Below are positions 5,907 through 6,072 of a DNA stretch of 6,072 nucleotides, one piece after another. The notes under the pieces were generated by a model. It was not told the DNA's origin and ran no database searches. It saw nothing but the letters and a program-made list of their open reading frames with translations. A program made the translations under genes and the position numbers. Origin of the DNA: Flavobacteriales bacterium (GTDB lineage Bacteria > Bacteroidota > Bacteroidia > Flavobacteriales > UA16); the NCBI GenBank assembly GCA_002683735.1, contig NYTZ01000134.1, positions 1 to 6,072 of the forward strand, read 5' to 3'. Positions within the stretch are counted from its first letter, which is position 1, and the number at the start of each line of letters is the position of its first letter.

Positions 5907-6072
5907 TCAGGCCAAGCGCTCATTGGCGAAATGCCGCGCCGCTTCCAAAGCCGCATCCGCAAGGGTGGCATCTTTTCCGCCCGCCTGGGCCATGTCGGGA
6001 CGCCCCCCGCCTCGACCGCCACATGCTTCAGCGGCACAACGGGCCCAGTCCCCGGCCTTTAAGCCCTTGGTG
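5907..6072 (-). CDS. alaS: Alanyl-tRNA synthetase, C-terminal end
   Basis: This is the last 54 codons of a gene running in from the right edge. AlaRS charges tRNA-Ala with alanine in the cytoplasm. The visible part is the end of the C-Ala domain. Its diagnostic glycine-rich block [18 protein letters not shown] matches the conserved end of bacterial AlaRS (E. coli has [14 protein letters not shown]). A short helical tail follows, ending HFANERLA and a TGA. Everything upstream, including the aminoacylation and editing domains, is outside the window. It is first in a minus-strand order alaS, TIM-barrel gene, tmk. The call rests on one short but very characteristic motif. Confidence 0.9.
   Translation of the reverse strand, partial: TKGLKAGDWARCAAEACGGRGGGRPDMAQAGGKDATLADAALEAARHFANERLA

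Noticed and set aside
1..6072. CRISPR arrays, tRNA or rRNA genes, insertion sequences, attachment sites and riboswitches.
   Set aside because: I saw no direct-repeat array, tRNA-like fold or transposase, and the intergenic gaps are too short for most of these elements.

Overview
The window is a densely packed stretch of bacterial chromosome, about 6 kb, with eight gene calls and one further fragment. It holds no RNA gene, CRISPR array, insertion sequence or long repeat that I can see. No stretch longer than about 60 bases lacks a gene. The organism is Gram-negative, because it carries an LptB-type ABC ATPase for lipopolysaccharide export. A Planctomycetota origin is my best inference. It rests on the Tat-signal TIM-barrel sugar isomerase, several lineage-restricted unknown proteins beside housekeeping genes, GTG starts and moderate-to-high G+C. 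No single marker in the window proves it.

Layout. (1) At 1-518 (+) is the C-terminal part of an M17 leucyl aminopeptidase. (2) At 497-1409 (-) is a two-gene operon: a small phosphatase of the LMW-PTP/YwlE family, then ribose-5-phosphate isomerase B. The pair overlaps by 23 bases, and rpiB overlaps the end of pepA by 22 bases. (3) A 58-base divergent intergenic region at 1410-1467 probably drives both directions. (4) At 1468-4331 (+) is a run of four genes: two unrecognised soluble proteins, an unrecognised two-pass membrane protein, and lptB. (5) At 4292-6072 (-) is the end of an operon: alaS (3' end only), a Tat-signal TIM-barrel isomerase-like protein, and tmk. It converges on lptB with a 40-base overlap.

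How the genes fit together. The phosphatase/rpiB order matches the ywlE-ywlF order of Bacillus subtilis. The phosphatase also carries the Thr in its P-loop that marks phosphoarginine phosphatases. The 312-aa membrane protein stops one base before the lptB start, so it is translationally linked to the LPS-export ATPase, yet it does not look like LptC or LptA. The two unknown genes ahead of it lie in the same reading frame, separated by one TGA and four sense codons. The most plausible undescribed biology here is the unknown-unknown-membrane protein-lptB cluster.
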